Assembly: GCA_963210315.1 (NCBI GenBank)
Contig: OY723270.1
Span: forward strand, 1,984,001-2,048,000
Length of the DNA: 64,000 bases
Direction: 5' to 3'
DNA from: Rhynchopus euleeides
Lineage: Eukaryota > Euglenozoa > Diplonemea > Diplonemida > Diplonemidae
The notes below the pieces were generated by a model that did no database searches, had not been told where the DNA came from, and was given only the letters and a program-made list of their open reading frames with translations. Below, one piece after another: positions 50,598-60,087 of the stretch. A program made the translations under genes and the position numbers. The stretch's first letter is position 1. Each line of letters begins with the position of its first letter.

Positions 50598-53429
50598 ATG
50601 CGTGCCGCGGTGCTCGCCGCCCTGGCGGCGTGTGCCGCACAGGGGGCTGTGCCGCAGGTCCCTCTCAAGGGCACTGCCTCCGGCAACTACACCACCCCAC
50701 AGGAGTGGGTTATCCCGTGCAGCCCGGGGCTCTTCGTGTCGGCGTACGTCAGTACCCCCACACCCCTCACGCTGGGGGGCTTGGCCTTCGGTGGCCCTGG
50801 CGGGCGGCGTGTTGCCTGCAACTCCTCCCGGCAGCTGACGTTGTGCTTCCGCCCGGACCCTGGGGCTGAAGGCACAGCAGAGTGGGTGGAGGCCAGCTGG
50901 GTGAGTGACACCCCGACTGCGGTGCCTCCGTCCAGCACACCGGCGGCACCGACGACCGACGCACCTCCGACTGACGCACCGCTGACTCCTGCGCCACGCA
51001 CTTCCGCACCGCCGTTCACCCCTGCACCCCGAACTGTGCACCAGGTGCACAATGGTCTGATCAAGGGCAACTACAGCACCCCACAGGAGTGGCTCATCAG
51101 CTGCGAAGCAGGCACTCTTTTGATGGCACTTGATCTGAGTCCTTCAGGATATTTCCCCCTCCTGCTCGACGGGTCAGACATCAGGGGGCGCTACCACTCC
51201 CTGTTCTGTCCCCCCTCTGGGGAGATGTCGCTGCTGTTCACGCCGTCCGATGGGAAGAATCACACTCTGTTGATCGGATTTCATCTTGAGACCACACCTG
51301 CACCCGACACGCGGAGCCCCGACACCTCCGCACCTCCAACTGGGGTGCCGCTGACTCCTGCGCCACCCACTTCTGCCCCACCTCCGTTCACCTCCTTCGC
51401 ACCCACAACGGTGCACTACATGCCGGACCGCGGATCGGTCCACCACAGCTACAGTACCCCACAGGAGTGGCTCATTTCCTGCCCGCCGGGCGGCTTTGTA
51501 TTGGTGGATGTTCACACCATTCCGTCAGGCTACCAGCTCTGGGTTTACGGTCTCTCGCTGGACACTGGTCGTGTCCGTCGTGTGTCGTGTCCTGATGACA
51601 CTGGGGTCGCACCGCTGCAGTACAGGGCGTCTAGTTCAGACAGCCACGATGTAAGCTTCACATGGTGCCCTGAGTCGAAGACGACTGCCTTGGTTTGCGC
51701 ACCTGATACTCACACACCTGTGCCACAGACTGAGGTCCCTCCAACTGTTGCGCCAGCCACTTTTGCACCCCCGACTGACGCACCTGACACGGACGCACCG
51801 CTGACGCCTGCGCCACAGACCTATGCACCCCCAACTGATCTGCCACAGACTGAGGTACCTCCGACTCCGATGCCACCCACTTCCGCACCGCCGACAGCTT
51901 TCTTCACCCCCGCACCCCTCACTGTGCACCAGATGGGGGCGTCTGGCTCCGTCTACCACAACTACATCACCCCACAGGAGTGGCTCATCCCCTGCACGCC
52001 GTATAGCACTGTGTCGTGGGACATTCGCTACACCCCGATAGGTTACACCCTCGAGTTGGACGGCACGTCGCTGTCGCTTGGGTCCGATCAGCATGCGACC
52101 TGTCCCTCCTCTGGGCAGATGTCGCTGCTGTATACGCAGCACTCTGGGGGCGGCCACGATCTGTACCTGTCGTGGTCCCCTGTTCTCACACTTGCACCCA
52201 CCCCAGCGATTGTGCACTCCATGCCCGACCACGGCTCGGTTTACGACAGATATGGCACCCCACAGGAGTGGCTCATCTCCTGCACACCGGACACCACCTT
52301 ATTCATAACTGTCTCCTTCAGCGTGTCAGGTTACAACCTGACAATAGATGGCACGTCGCTGTACAATGGGGACGATCAGCGTGTGCCCTGTCCCTCCTCT
52401 GGGAACATGTCGCTGCTGTACACGCCGTTCGGCGGGAGCACCCACTTTCTGAGCTTCAGATGGCACACTCTGACACAGACACCGAACACGCGGAGCCCCG
52501 ACACCCCGGCACCACCCATCCGAGTGCCGGTGCACTTGTCGGATGACCACGGCTCGGTTGAAAAAATCTACGACACCCCACAGGAGTGGCTCATCTCCTG
52601 CATGCCGTACAGCACTTTGTCGTTGGATGTTCATCTGTCTCCAGGATACAGCCTCAAGTTATACGGCACGTCGCTGGCCTTTGGGGATCATCAGCATGTG
52701 ACCTGTCCCTCCTCCGGGAAGATGTCGCTGCTGTACACGCCGTTCGGCGGGATCGGCCACTTTCTGAGCTTCAGATGGCACACTCTGACACATACACCAA
52801 ACACGCGGAGCCCCGACACCCCGGCACCAGTGCTACCCACACCCATCCGAGTGCCCTTGGTGCACTGGTCGGATGACCACGGCTCGGTTGACAACAGCTA
52901 CAGCACCCCACAGGAGTGGCTCATTTCCTGCATGCCGGGCAGCACTTTATCGTTTGACGTTCGTCTGTATCCGTCAGACGCAGGATACAGCCTCAAGTTA
53001 CACGGCACGTCGCTGGCCTTTGGGGAGCATCAGCGTGTGACCTGTCCCTCCTCTGGGAAGGTCTCGCTGCTGTACACGCCGTACGATGGGGACAACCACT
53101 ATCTGAGCGTCGCATGGCACCCTGCCACCACACCTGTGACGGTAGGCCGGGAGTCTCAGAGTCTGTCGCCGCTGCTGATCGTGCTGATTGCCACTGCCGG
53201 GGTGCTTGCTCTGGTGGGTGTCACCGTTGCTGTGTACTGCGGGTGTCGTGGGAAGGGTGCCGACCCCAAGGCCTTCAGCTCCAACGTGCAGTACGAGGAA
53301 TACGGGGATGTTGTGCACACGGGTGGGTTCGGTGGGCTGCAGGACAGTTCCTCGCCTCCTGAGGGGCAGCAACCGATGAGCGAGATGGACGAGCAGCTGC
53401 TGGCGGAGGACCTCGTCCCTGTTATGTGA
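50598..53429 (+). CDS. Type I membrane protein with seven TPQEW repeats
   Basis: The product is 943 residues in one exon from ATG 50598 (signal peptide MRAAVLAALAACAAQG). Seven extracellular modules of about 85 residues each begin with a GSVxxxYxTPQEWLISC motif, then a SGYxLxLxGTSL strand region and CPSSGxMSLLYTP, and end HxLSxxW. The two conserved Cys could form one disulfide per module. Modules 1 to 4 are joined by Thr/Pro-rich linkers (TPAPPTSAPP) that grow shorter toward the C-terminus. One transmembrane helix spans about 857-880 (LLIVLIATAGVLALVGVTVA), followed by a Cys-containing stop-transfer and a 60-residue cytoplasmic tail with YEEYGDVV and acidic motifs. No known domain recognised. 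Likely surface receptor or adhesin. A shorter relative lies at 61650. Confidence 0.85.
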   Translation: MRAAVLAALAACAAQGAVPQVPLKGTASGNYTTPQEWVIPCSPGLFVSAYVSTPTPLTLGGLAFGGPGGRRVACNSSRQLTLCFRPDPGAEGTAEWVEASWVSDTPTAVPPSSTPAAPTTDAPPTDAPLTPAPRTSAPPFTPAPRTVHQVHNGLIKGNYSTPQEWLISCEAGTLLMALDLSPSGYFPLLLDGSDIRGRYHSLFCPPSGEMSLLFTPSDGKNHTLLIGFHLETTPAPDTRSPDTSAPPTGVPLTPAPPTSAPPPFTSFAPTTVHYMPDRGSVHHSYSTPQEWLISCPPGGFVLVDVHTIPSGYQLWVYGLSLDTGRVRRVSCPDDTGVAPLQYRASSSDSHDVSFTWCPESKTTALVCAPDTHTPVPQTEVPPTVAPATFAPPTDAPDTDAPLTPAPQTYAPPTDLPQTEVPPTPMPPTSAPPTAFFTPAPLTVHQMGASGSVYHNYITPQEWLIPCTPYSTVSWDIRYTPIGYTLELDGTSLSLGSDQHATCPSSGQMSLLYTQHSGGGHDLYLSWSPVLTLAPTPAIVHSMPDHGSVYDRYGTPQEWLISCTPDTTLFITVSFSVSGYNLTIDGTSLYNGDDQRVPCPSSGNMSLLYTPFGGSTHFLSFRWHTLTQTPNTRSPDTPAPPIRVPVHLSDDHGSVEKIYDTPQEWLISCMPYSTLSLDVHLSPGYSLKLYGTSLAFGDHQHVTCPSSGKMSLLYTPFGGIGHFLSFRWHTLTHTPNTRSPDTPAPVLPTPIRVPLVHWSDDHGSVDNSYSTPQEWLISCMPGSTLSFDVRLYPSDAGYSLKLHGTSLAFGEHQRVTCPSSGKVSLLYTPYDGDNHYLSVAWHPATTPVTVGRESQSLSPLLIVLIATAGVLALVGVTVAVYCGCRGKGADPKAFSSNVQYEEYGDVVHTGGFGGLQDSSSPPEGQQPMSEMDEQLLAEDLVPVM

Positions 53430-54320
53430 GCTTGCCGTGCCTGAGTTCGGCATCCTGCACCTGCACGCCAGGCACCGTGGTGGAAGCGTCCAATGCAACA
53501 CTCACAGCATAGAGGCCAAGTGTTTCTCGTAGTATTTCCTCCTCCACCCACACCAGTGCGCCACACGGGCAGGTGTTCACGGGTTTGTAGCAGCCACATC
53601 CAGCCGACCCTCTGTCTCGATGCCGCGCCGGCTGTCCATTCCACCACCACTTCCACTTCCACTTGGCGGTCAGTAGGGTGCGGCTCAAACTGTGTTCGAA
53701 AGGTATTCCAGGGGATGCGCGGTTGCGGGACTTCAACTCCGCACAAACGTCTTTTCACCTCACAGGCGCCAAGAGCCCGCCGATGGAGGTCTGCCCTGCG
53801 ATGTGCTGCGGCCCGTCACACGTGCCTGCTCCTCCCTCATCTGCTTGCCTTTGAGGGCGATGTGGAGCTTGTTCCTCTGCCGAGTCTCCCCCGCGAAGAA
53901 CTCATCTGTGGGGAAAGCATCGCGAAGGCCGTTTCAAAGAAGGGGGCGGGGGTGGCAGCACTATGTGGGACCTAAGGAAGTTCCCTGACGTTTCTTCTGT
54001 CACTTCGATGTGGGCAGAAGGTGTCACGTGCTTGTTTGTGCCGGTGTGCTTCTCACTCACGACACCATTCATCAGCAGGAGTGAGATATATGGAAGCGGC
54101 AACACATCAAGGCAACGGAATCATTCGTGCCTAACGAGCGCGGTGATAATTTTGAGGGACGTGCCGCATTGTCAGGCTCACTCACTCGCTCACCGTGCTG
54201 CACTCTCGCCTCCACACGGTGAGGGCAACGTATCAACCAAGCCCAAGTGAGAGGAGGCTGGCAGTGCAACTTTGATTATCTCTGCCTCGGCAGTGAACTG
54301 TTCCTTGGGGGCATCTGTTT
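53430..54320. other. Intergenic with repeat cores
   Basis: Repeat cores occur at 53481 (TGGAAGCGTCCAATGCAACA) and about 54091 (TGGAAGCGGCAACACATCAA). The stretch 54023-54080 (CACGTGCTTGTTTGTGCCGG, CTCACTCACGACACCATTCA, CATCAGCAGGAGTG) is collinear with 59570-59630. No coding-like frame. Confidence 0.6.
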
Positions 54321-54720
54321 TTGGTAAAACACACCCCGTGTGGTAGAGAAAATACGGCAAGAGTCTCGGTGGGTCGGAAGAGCAGATGGTTCCCGCAACA
54401 GCTCCCGGGGAGCGGCGGGTATTTCGCATAGGATGCCGGATGTGTGAACACGTTTGTGCGGTTTGCCCTGTGTTGTGTGAACATATGTGTATGTGTGTGT
54501 GTATGCTCCACCCAACCCGACACATTTTCTGTACTTCAGACAGGTAAGGTCACTCGACACGCGGGGGGGGGGGGGTTTTTGTGTGTGTTTTTTCTGCCAG
54601 CCGACATCACTAGCGCCAGCGAGAAGAAAACAAAACGCGTGACGAGTGACGGGTTGAGGTGGAAGCGATCAATGCAAAAATCATCTGAAAGGAAGACTCG
54701 AGAGACTGCTGCTGTATTTT
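54321..54720 (+). repeat. Dispersed ~550-bp repeat, copy C
   Basis: Near identical to 34091-34465 from GGTAAAACACACCCCGTGTG to GAGACTGCTGCTGTATTTT, with small length changes in the (GT)n and G runs and about 25 extra bases before TGGAAGCGATCAATGCAAAA. It is truncated at the right compared with copy A. Confidence 0.85.
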
Positions 54721-54936
54721 CAGATACACCCCCCCTCCTCCCGACCCCACAATATACGTTCTGTTGCGAAATGCCGCTCTTTCCGTTTGTTCATTCACTC
54801 GCGACAGGGAAGCATGAAGAGGGGGGAAACATTTGTTTTTTTTACGCACACGACCTTCGCGCGGAAAGTGTCATTCAGCTCTGCCAAACGTGCTCTACAC
54901 ACCCCCTTCATCAGGCAAGTGGGTTTGTAAGTGTGT

Positions 54937-55023
54937 GTGGAAGCGTCAACGCATCAAACGAAGTATCAACAGTGGAGAAAGAGCGGCAGAGTTGAAGTGA
55001 CACTTTTTGTTGACCGCTTCCAC
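54937..55023. mobile_element. 87-bp hairpin element, GTGGAAGCG...CGCTTCCAC
   Basis: The left end GTGGAAGCGTCAAC and right end GTTGACCGCTTCCAC are reverse complements apart from one inserted base. The interior matches 4421-4495. This is the most complete member of the GTGGAAGCGTCAAC family and suggests a tiny non-autonomous inverted-repeat element. A flanking target duplication is not obvious. Confidence 0.6.
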
Positions 55024-55534
55024 CTGTTGCGACAGTCACCCTCCCATCACCACCCAGCTCAGCGCGGATATATCCTAGATGGTTATTCCTTTGAGAACAC
55101 TCGCGGGAGCAACCGTTGTGTGCAGAAGCGTCAAGGCAACAGTCAAAGAAAAGACTTACGTGTACTTCCTCAAATATTGCGGCTGCAGCTTCGATAGATT
55201 GGCCCCCCAATAACATGCGAAGAAACACTGATCTGTGATGCGAGAACTGCTACCTCTCGCAGTGTTTGTCTTCTTCGGCGTATCCCCCGGCCTTCCGTGT
55301 GCACGTGCCTTTCTCTATCGTCAGAGAACAAACGAAAAGATGTGGTGCGACGTAGGCAATGATGTGGGTAGCGTGTCAGGTTCTACGCTGATCCGACCTT
55401 GCCAACGACAGTTGTGCAGGACGTGTGGCGGTGCTGCGAGGAAGGAACGGAGGCAGAGTGCATGTCCACCTGCGGATTGCACATTGCAAGCGCTCAACAG
55501 GCCACTGAGGTCGGGAGGTTCCCTTCCTGCACTG

Positions 55535-55717
55535 AAGCGGATGTGGGATCTGCAGTGCCCCTCTCCTCTCCCCCACCCCCTCCCACTTCACACGCTTTGC
55601 AAGGGGGGCACGTTGCACCCCAGTCCCGAAACCGGTTGGCAGGAATGCGGGAGCCCTCCGTGTCCTGCTGCAGTGCCACACCTAAACACACACCACCACT
55701 CTGCAGGTGTCTCTGCA
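55535..55717 (+). promoter_or_regulatory. 5' flank shared with the gene at 50598
   Basis: Same ordered blocks as 50437-50597, with a short extra piece (GGAATGCGGGAGCCCTCCGT) after GAAACCGGTTGGCA. It ends in CACTCTGCAGGTGTCTCTGC about 30 bp before the ATG at 55745. The gene downstream encodes a WD40 protein unrelated to the membrane protein at 50598. Confidence 0.75.
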
Positions 55718-55744
55718 GTCATCTACACGCCGCTCGACAAAACT

Positions 55745-56884
55745 ATGGAGGTCACTGTGATACACGCGCCGACGGGGCGCAGCTGCGTGATTGGTGTTTC
55801 TGACACTGACACTGTGCTGGACCTCAAGATACGTGCCCTCGAGGAGGTGCTGACACGTTCTGACACCGACACGAGCAGGGAGGCCGGCGGGCTGGTTGCA
55901 CACATCGGGGCAGACGGCGACGAAGGCAGCGCGGTTGACGACGCGCAGCGCATCTCCGACACGCGGTTGGAGAGCGGGGGCGAGGTGCAGCTCGTTGAGC
56001 GGTGGGTCACTGTGAAGTCACCTGCGGAGTACCGCGTCAACCGCGATCTCCAGTGCATCGCTCAGTCGTACTGCGGCACCCTTTTCTGCATCGGGACGCA
56101 GGACGGCACCATCTTTATCTTCGATACCGCCACCGCCGCGCTGGTCGCAGAGCGTAGCCTTCCGGAGGATGACGAGGTGTGCGGTGTTTCGTTCTCCCGA
56201 TGCACCACCCGCCTTGCAGCTGGGTGCAGCACCTGCATCCGCATCTACGGGTCTGATGCCTGGGAATGTTTGGACGTGTTTGAGTGCGAGGGTGTGACGT
56301 GCGGCGAGTGGACACACTGCGGCAGACTCGTCGTTGGGTGCGGCCAGCTCGCGATGAATGTGTGGGATGTGGAAGCGGGTGTCTGCACCGGGGTGCTGTC
56401 AGGCCATACGGACACCATCCACACCCTTACCCTGTCGCGCACCACCATCTTCAGCGGGTCATCAGATCACACGATCCGAGTGTGGGATCTCGACACGCTC
56501 ACACACACCGCCACCCTACTGGAGCATCCAGATGAAATCAACGACCTCGCCCTCACTGCCGACGAGCGGCTGCTCGTGTCCTGCTCAGACGAGAAGACCG
56601 TCATCTGGTGCACTGCCACGCTGCGGTGCCTGCGTGCCATCATGGAGACCACGCCTCTGTACTCCGTGTCTCCGTCAGTGGAGGGGGGCTTCATAGCTGC
56701 CGTCGGTGAGGAGGACATTCTCCTGCTGTCTCTCAGCACGGGCAACCGGATGTGTACAGTGCCTGGCATGGCGGACTGCGCTGTCGTCCAGACGAGCCCC
56801 TGTGGCAGGTGGCTGTTTCACAACGACTGGAGTGGTGTGTACGTCTCTTCTGTCGGTGATCTCATCCGCCGTCACGCGCCTTGA
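55745..56884 (+). CDS. Ubiquitin-like-fold N-terminus plus WD40 propeller, 379 aa (copy 1)
   Basis: The frame is open leftward to 55235, but the ATG at 55745 begins the conserved domain (MEVTVIHAPTGRSCVIGVSD), and a splice-acceptor-like CTCTGCAG precedes it. Residues 1-87 match the first 83 residues of the gene at 57605: GRSCV, V-L-x-LK-x-x-AL, AGL-x-A-x-I, DDAxRI, LExGxEVQLV-x-RW. Residues 90-379 form about seven WD40 blades (GTQDGTIFIFD, HTIRVWDLDTLTHTATL, LLVSCSDEKTV). No catalytic motif. It and the next gene are a tandem pair, 720 bp apart on the same strand. WD40/Ubl proteins usually act as adaptors. Confidence 0.8.
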   Translation: MEVTVIHAPTGRSCVIGVSDTDTVLDLKIRALEEVLTRSDTDTSREAGGLVAHIGADGDEGSAVDDAQRISDTRLESGGEVQLVERWVTVKSPAEYRVNRDLQCIAQSYCGTLFCIGTQDGTIFIFDTATAALVAERSLPEDDEVCGVSFSRCTTRLAAGCSTCIRIYGSDAWECLDVFECEGVTCGEWTHCGRLVVGCGQLAMNVWDVEAGVCTGVLSGHTDTIHTLTLSRTTIFSGSSDHTIRVWDLDTLTHTATLLEHPDEINDLALTADERLLVSCSDEKTVIWCTATLRCLRAIMETTPLYSVSPSVEGGFIAAVGEEDILLLSLSTGNRMCTVPGMADCAVVQTSPCGRWLFHNDWSGVYVSSVGDLIRRHAP

Positions 56885-57022
56885 CAGAAGGCCGCAGGGA
56901 GTCTGCTTCTGGAGGTTTTCACCACAGTACGATGGAGTGATGTAGGAGGAAACGCCACGAGCTGTGCTCGTGTGGTTGTGCTCTTCACTTACGGCGCCAT
57001 CGTGAGGCAGGAGTGTGAGTCT

Positions 57023-57290
57023 TGTTGAGCACATGCATGCTGCGGAAATGTGCGGCAAGGAGAACAAGAAACAGCGGCCCCCCTCACCGGGGGACGCGAC
57101 AATCACGACCAAAAATCGTTCAAATCGTTCAAAGTGTAGGAGTGCTTCCGACAATCCTGTCCCTTTCTGTGTGTCTAGCTACTGTATCTCGTATTCACAT
57201 CTGCTCCACACCCACATCAAAGCAGCAGGCTATAACGTGGAGGAAGCGTCAACGTGTCATTAAGGAAGAACGAATCACGGTCACTTTGTA
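57023..57290. repeat. Mosaic dispersed repeat, collinear with 19456-19720
   Basis: Contains TTGTTGAGCACATGCATG, an inserted hairpin block (CAGCGGCCCCCCTCACCGGG followed by AATCGTTCAAA, also at 6850 and 28972), GTGCTTCCGAC, CATCTGCTCCACACCCACAT and AGGAAGCGTCAACGTGTCAT. It fills most of the gap between the two Ubl-WD40 genes. Confidence 0.65.
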
Positions 57291-57604
57291 ATGTATACCT
57301 TGATGCCTGACGATGGGAACCACGGAGTGTTCATTCACGCCAACAAAGCCTACTATTTCCCCCACAGCGCAACACCGCGATAGCACTGGATCTCGGACAC
57401 AACCTTCATAACGTGTGAACGGAAATCACCTTTGTGATTCTTTCTCCTTCCACTTCACTCCCCCCCAGGCGGCACGGAGCTACACACTGGTTTGTCGACC
57501 CCGCACGCCCCCCTGTCCCATCAACACATTACCTGTGCCCCTTTCAGAAGAGTGCGTCAGTGCGTGAGGGCCGTGGGGTTGTCAGGGAGGAAGAGAGGGG
57601 AAGG

Positions 57605-58747
57605 ATGGATGTGTCAGTGCGGCATGTCGACAGCGGGCGGAGCTGTGTCGTCGGTGTTCCGGATGGCGGGACCGTGCTCAGCCTGAAGGCAGACGCGCTC
57701 AAGGAGATGTTTGCGGGTTCCATCAACGCAGACCGCGAGGCTGCAGGGCTGGCGGCACGCATCGAAGGGTGTGACGAGGACCTGGACGATGCAGAGCGCG
57801 TTGGCAACACGGGTCTGGAGGTCGGGGATGGTGTCCAGCTCGTGCGGAGATGGCCCCATGTCAAGGCTCCGGCGGTTTATATCTCTGGGCGTGGTGACAC
57901 TGTCGAGAGTCTCGCACTGTCAAAGTGTGGCACGCTGTGTTCAATCGCATACTCTCAAGGAAACGTCACTGTGTTTGACACCACAACTGCTGGTGTGGTG
58001 GCTGACCTTACACATGGGGACGAGGGCATTTGGTACACTGCGTTCTCAGTCTGTGGGACGTGGCTGGCAACGTGCTCAGAGGACAGCACCATCTGTGTGT
58101 GGCTCACAGCAACGTGGGAACAGGTGTGGTGTCTGAAGGAGCACGGCACAGACGTGACCAGTGCAGCGTGGACACACTGTGGACGTCTCGTGTCGGCTGA
58201 CGCAGATGGGAAGGTGTGTGTGTGGGACTTCGAGGGCACACCAAGTGCCACAGTGCTGGGCCAGCACATCCATGCTGTGTGTGGGATTGCGGTGTCAACT
58301 ACGAGGATCTTCACCGGGTCAGCTGACGGGACCATCGGTGTGTATGACATCAGCACCCTCACACACACCCACACCCTGTCTGACCACACAAAACCTGTGA
58401 ACAATGTCGCCCTGACCAACGACGGGCAGCACCTGGTGTCGTGCTCTGACGACAAGACTCTGAAGGTGTGGTGCACAACCACCCTCACCTGCATCCGTAC
58501 TGTGGGACTGTCTAGTCATCCGTCCCTGGTGGCCGTGTCGCAGCCAGGTGATGTTCTGGCAGTGTCTTTATCTTTTTTTGACCACACCAAGTTGTTCAAC
58601 CTCAGCAACTTGCAGTGCTTGGGACAGGTGGTGGTAAAGGGTTCAGGTCTTGCACTCAGCCCGTGCGGGAGGTGGGTCTTCACACCAAGCAAGACTTCTG
58701 TGAATGTGCGTGCTGTGTGTGATGTTTCGTGCGAGGACATCGCTTAG
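57605..58747 (+). CDS. Ubiquitin-like-fold N-terminus plus WD40 propeller, 380 aa (copy 2)
   Basis: ATG 57605 starts MDVSVRHVDSGRSCVVGVPD; the longer in-frame leader is rejected because it contains an acceptor-like CCCTTTCAG and lacks homology. The N-terminal 83 residues are homologous to the gene at 55745. The WD40 part is also collinear: CGTLCSIAYSQGNVTVFDTT, ITAAWTHCGRLVSADADGKV-like blades, TRIFTGSADGTIGVYDISTL, HLVSCSDDKTLKVWCTTTL and a final CGRWVF. Divergence is large at protein level, so the duplication is old. The upstream DNA is not the 5' flank shared by 50598 and 55745, so the copies have different promoters. Confidence 0.8.
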   Translation: MDVSVRHVDSGRSCVVGVPDGGTVLSLKADALKEMFAGSINADREAAGLAARIEGCDEDLDDAERVGNTGLEVGDGVQLVRRWPHVKAPAVYISGRGDTVESLALSKCGTLCSIAYSQGNVTVFDTTTAGVVADLTHGDEGIWYTAFSVCGTWLATCSEDSTICVWLTATWEQVWCLKEHGTDVTSAAWTHCGRLVSADADGKVCVWDFEGTPSATVLGQHIHAVCGIAVSTTRIFTGSADGTIGVYDISTLTHTHTLSDHTKPVNNVALTNDGQHLVSCSDDKTLKVWCTTTLTCIRTVGLSSHPSLVAVSQPGDVLAVSLSFFDHTKLFNLSNLQCLGQVVVKGSGLALSPCGRWVFTPSKTSVNVRAVCDVSCEDIA

Positions 58748-59346
58748 GCTATCTCTTCTGCTTCGGTGCTTGCGGTGCACTGCCTTGCTCGTTGCCTCGT
58801 AGCACAACAATCACGTCACCGTCATACCCAGGTGCAAAGCTCCATATACGCATACAAACCCGGTGTGACTGAACCCCATATTTCGTGCCCCGTTCGTGCC
58901 CAAGAACCCGTTTGGGCCTCGTTTTTGTACCAGACACACCTGTGCGTCAGAGGAAATGCGACAGACACATGGAAGGATTCGGTGCGCAGCGACGCTCCTC
59001 ATTGTTCTTCTCTATCTTCTTTGCTCTGCTATCATTCCACTTTCTGTACTTCAGGCAGGTCAGCCGAGGCGACGCACACAGGGGTGGGGGTGAGAGAGAG
59101 AGAGAAGTGTTTATTTAAAAAAACGGTGGATGCGTGCAATGCAAGCAAGTGACAGAGTCCTGAAGTGTGTCAGTAGTAGTTTTTTTACGCACACTTGTGA
59201 GCAGAAAATGTCACTTCACCACAGCCAAACGTGCTCCGCACACCACTAGCCTCCCCCATCACAGGAGTTGAGGCATTTGTGTGTGGAAGCGTCAACGCAT
59301 CACAAACAAAATACGAGTAAAGAGCGGCTGTACTGGAGTGACATTT
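58748..59346. other. Intergenic with inverted and direct repeat fragments
   Basis: A piece of the ~550-bp repeat (CTTTCTGTACTTCAGGCAGG) lies at about 59040. The motif GGATGCGTGCAATGCAAGCA occurs at about 59127. The core GTGTGGAAGCGTCAACGCAT sits at 59281, whose following 60 bp are inverted at 29680-29740. No coding-like frame. Confidence 0.6.
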
Positions 59347-59528
59347 TTGTGTAGCCTCATGCAATGAAGGAGGAAATGGAACACGGAGAAAGCAGGCCCG
59401 ATTTGAGTTTACGGCACGCGTAGTGCCGTAATTGCAGAGCCACATCTCACCTCATCACAGGTCGAGGTGTGTGCGTTTCACCACAACCTCTCCCCCTCCC
59501 CATTCCCCCGTGTTCAGTGACATGTGTC
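59347..59528 (+). repeat. Dispersed ~180-bp repeat, copy 2
   Basis: Near-identical partner of 40743-40925; see that copy for shared blocks. Followed at 59570-59660 by a block shared with 54023 and ending in another GTGGAAGCGTCAACGCATCA core at 59631. Confidence 0.85.
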
Positions 59529-60087
59529 GATATTGTTCCATTTCACACTTTTATGTCGGTGGAAAGAGCCACGTGCTTGTTCGTGCCCTTGTGCCCCACT
59601 CACGACACCATCATCAGCAGGAGTGTGAGTGTGGAAGCGTCAACGCATCAAGGAAACAGTAGCAAAAGTGCAGAATGAGCGCACTGACAATTTCCTCCCG
59701 GTTTTCGTTCCCGTTCCGTGAGCATCGTTCTCGCACAAGATTGGAATGTTCAGACTCCATGTGTGTGGATTGTCTCGGGGCCATCTCGGGGCCATGCTAT
59801 CGGTGTCAAGTTTCACCCGTGAAATACGAGTGGTTGTTCAGGTACTGCTGGGAGTGTGTGAGGGTGGGTGTTGTGGTGTGACTGGAGGCCGTGAGGCAGG
59901 CCAGCACACTGCACCACCCCTCTACACCTTCGGCACCTTCTTCCGTGATCGTTGCTCCCTTCTGCGGTGGGATGTTCTCGTGCCACCGTGGTATCATATC
60001 AAAACCTCTGTGTGTATGGCTTGCGGTAGGTCTCACACATGAAGACTGAACCAGGCAAGCAATGCACAGGACGTTGTCACCGTGTTG

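Noticed and set aside
55235-55744. N-terminal extension of the first Ubl-WD40 protein with a signal-like start
   Set aside because: It covers the shared 5' flank and an acceptor-like CTCTGCAG; the conserved domain begins at 55745.
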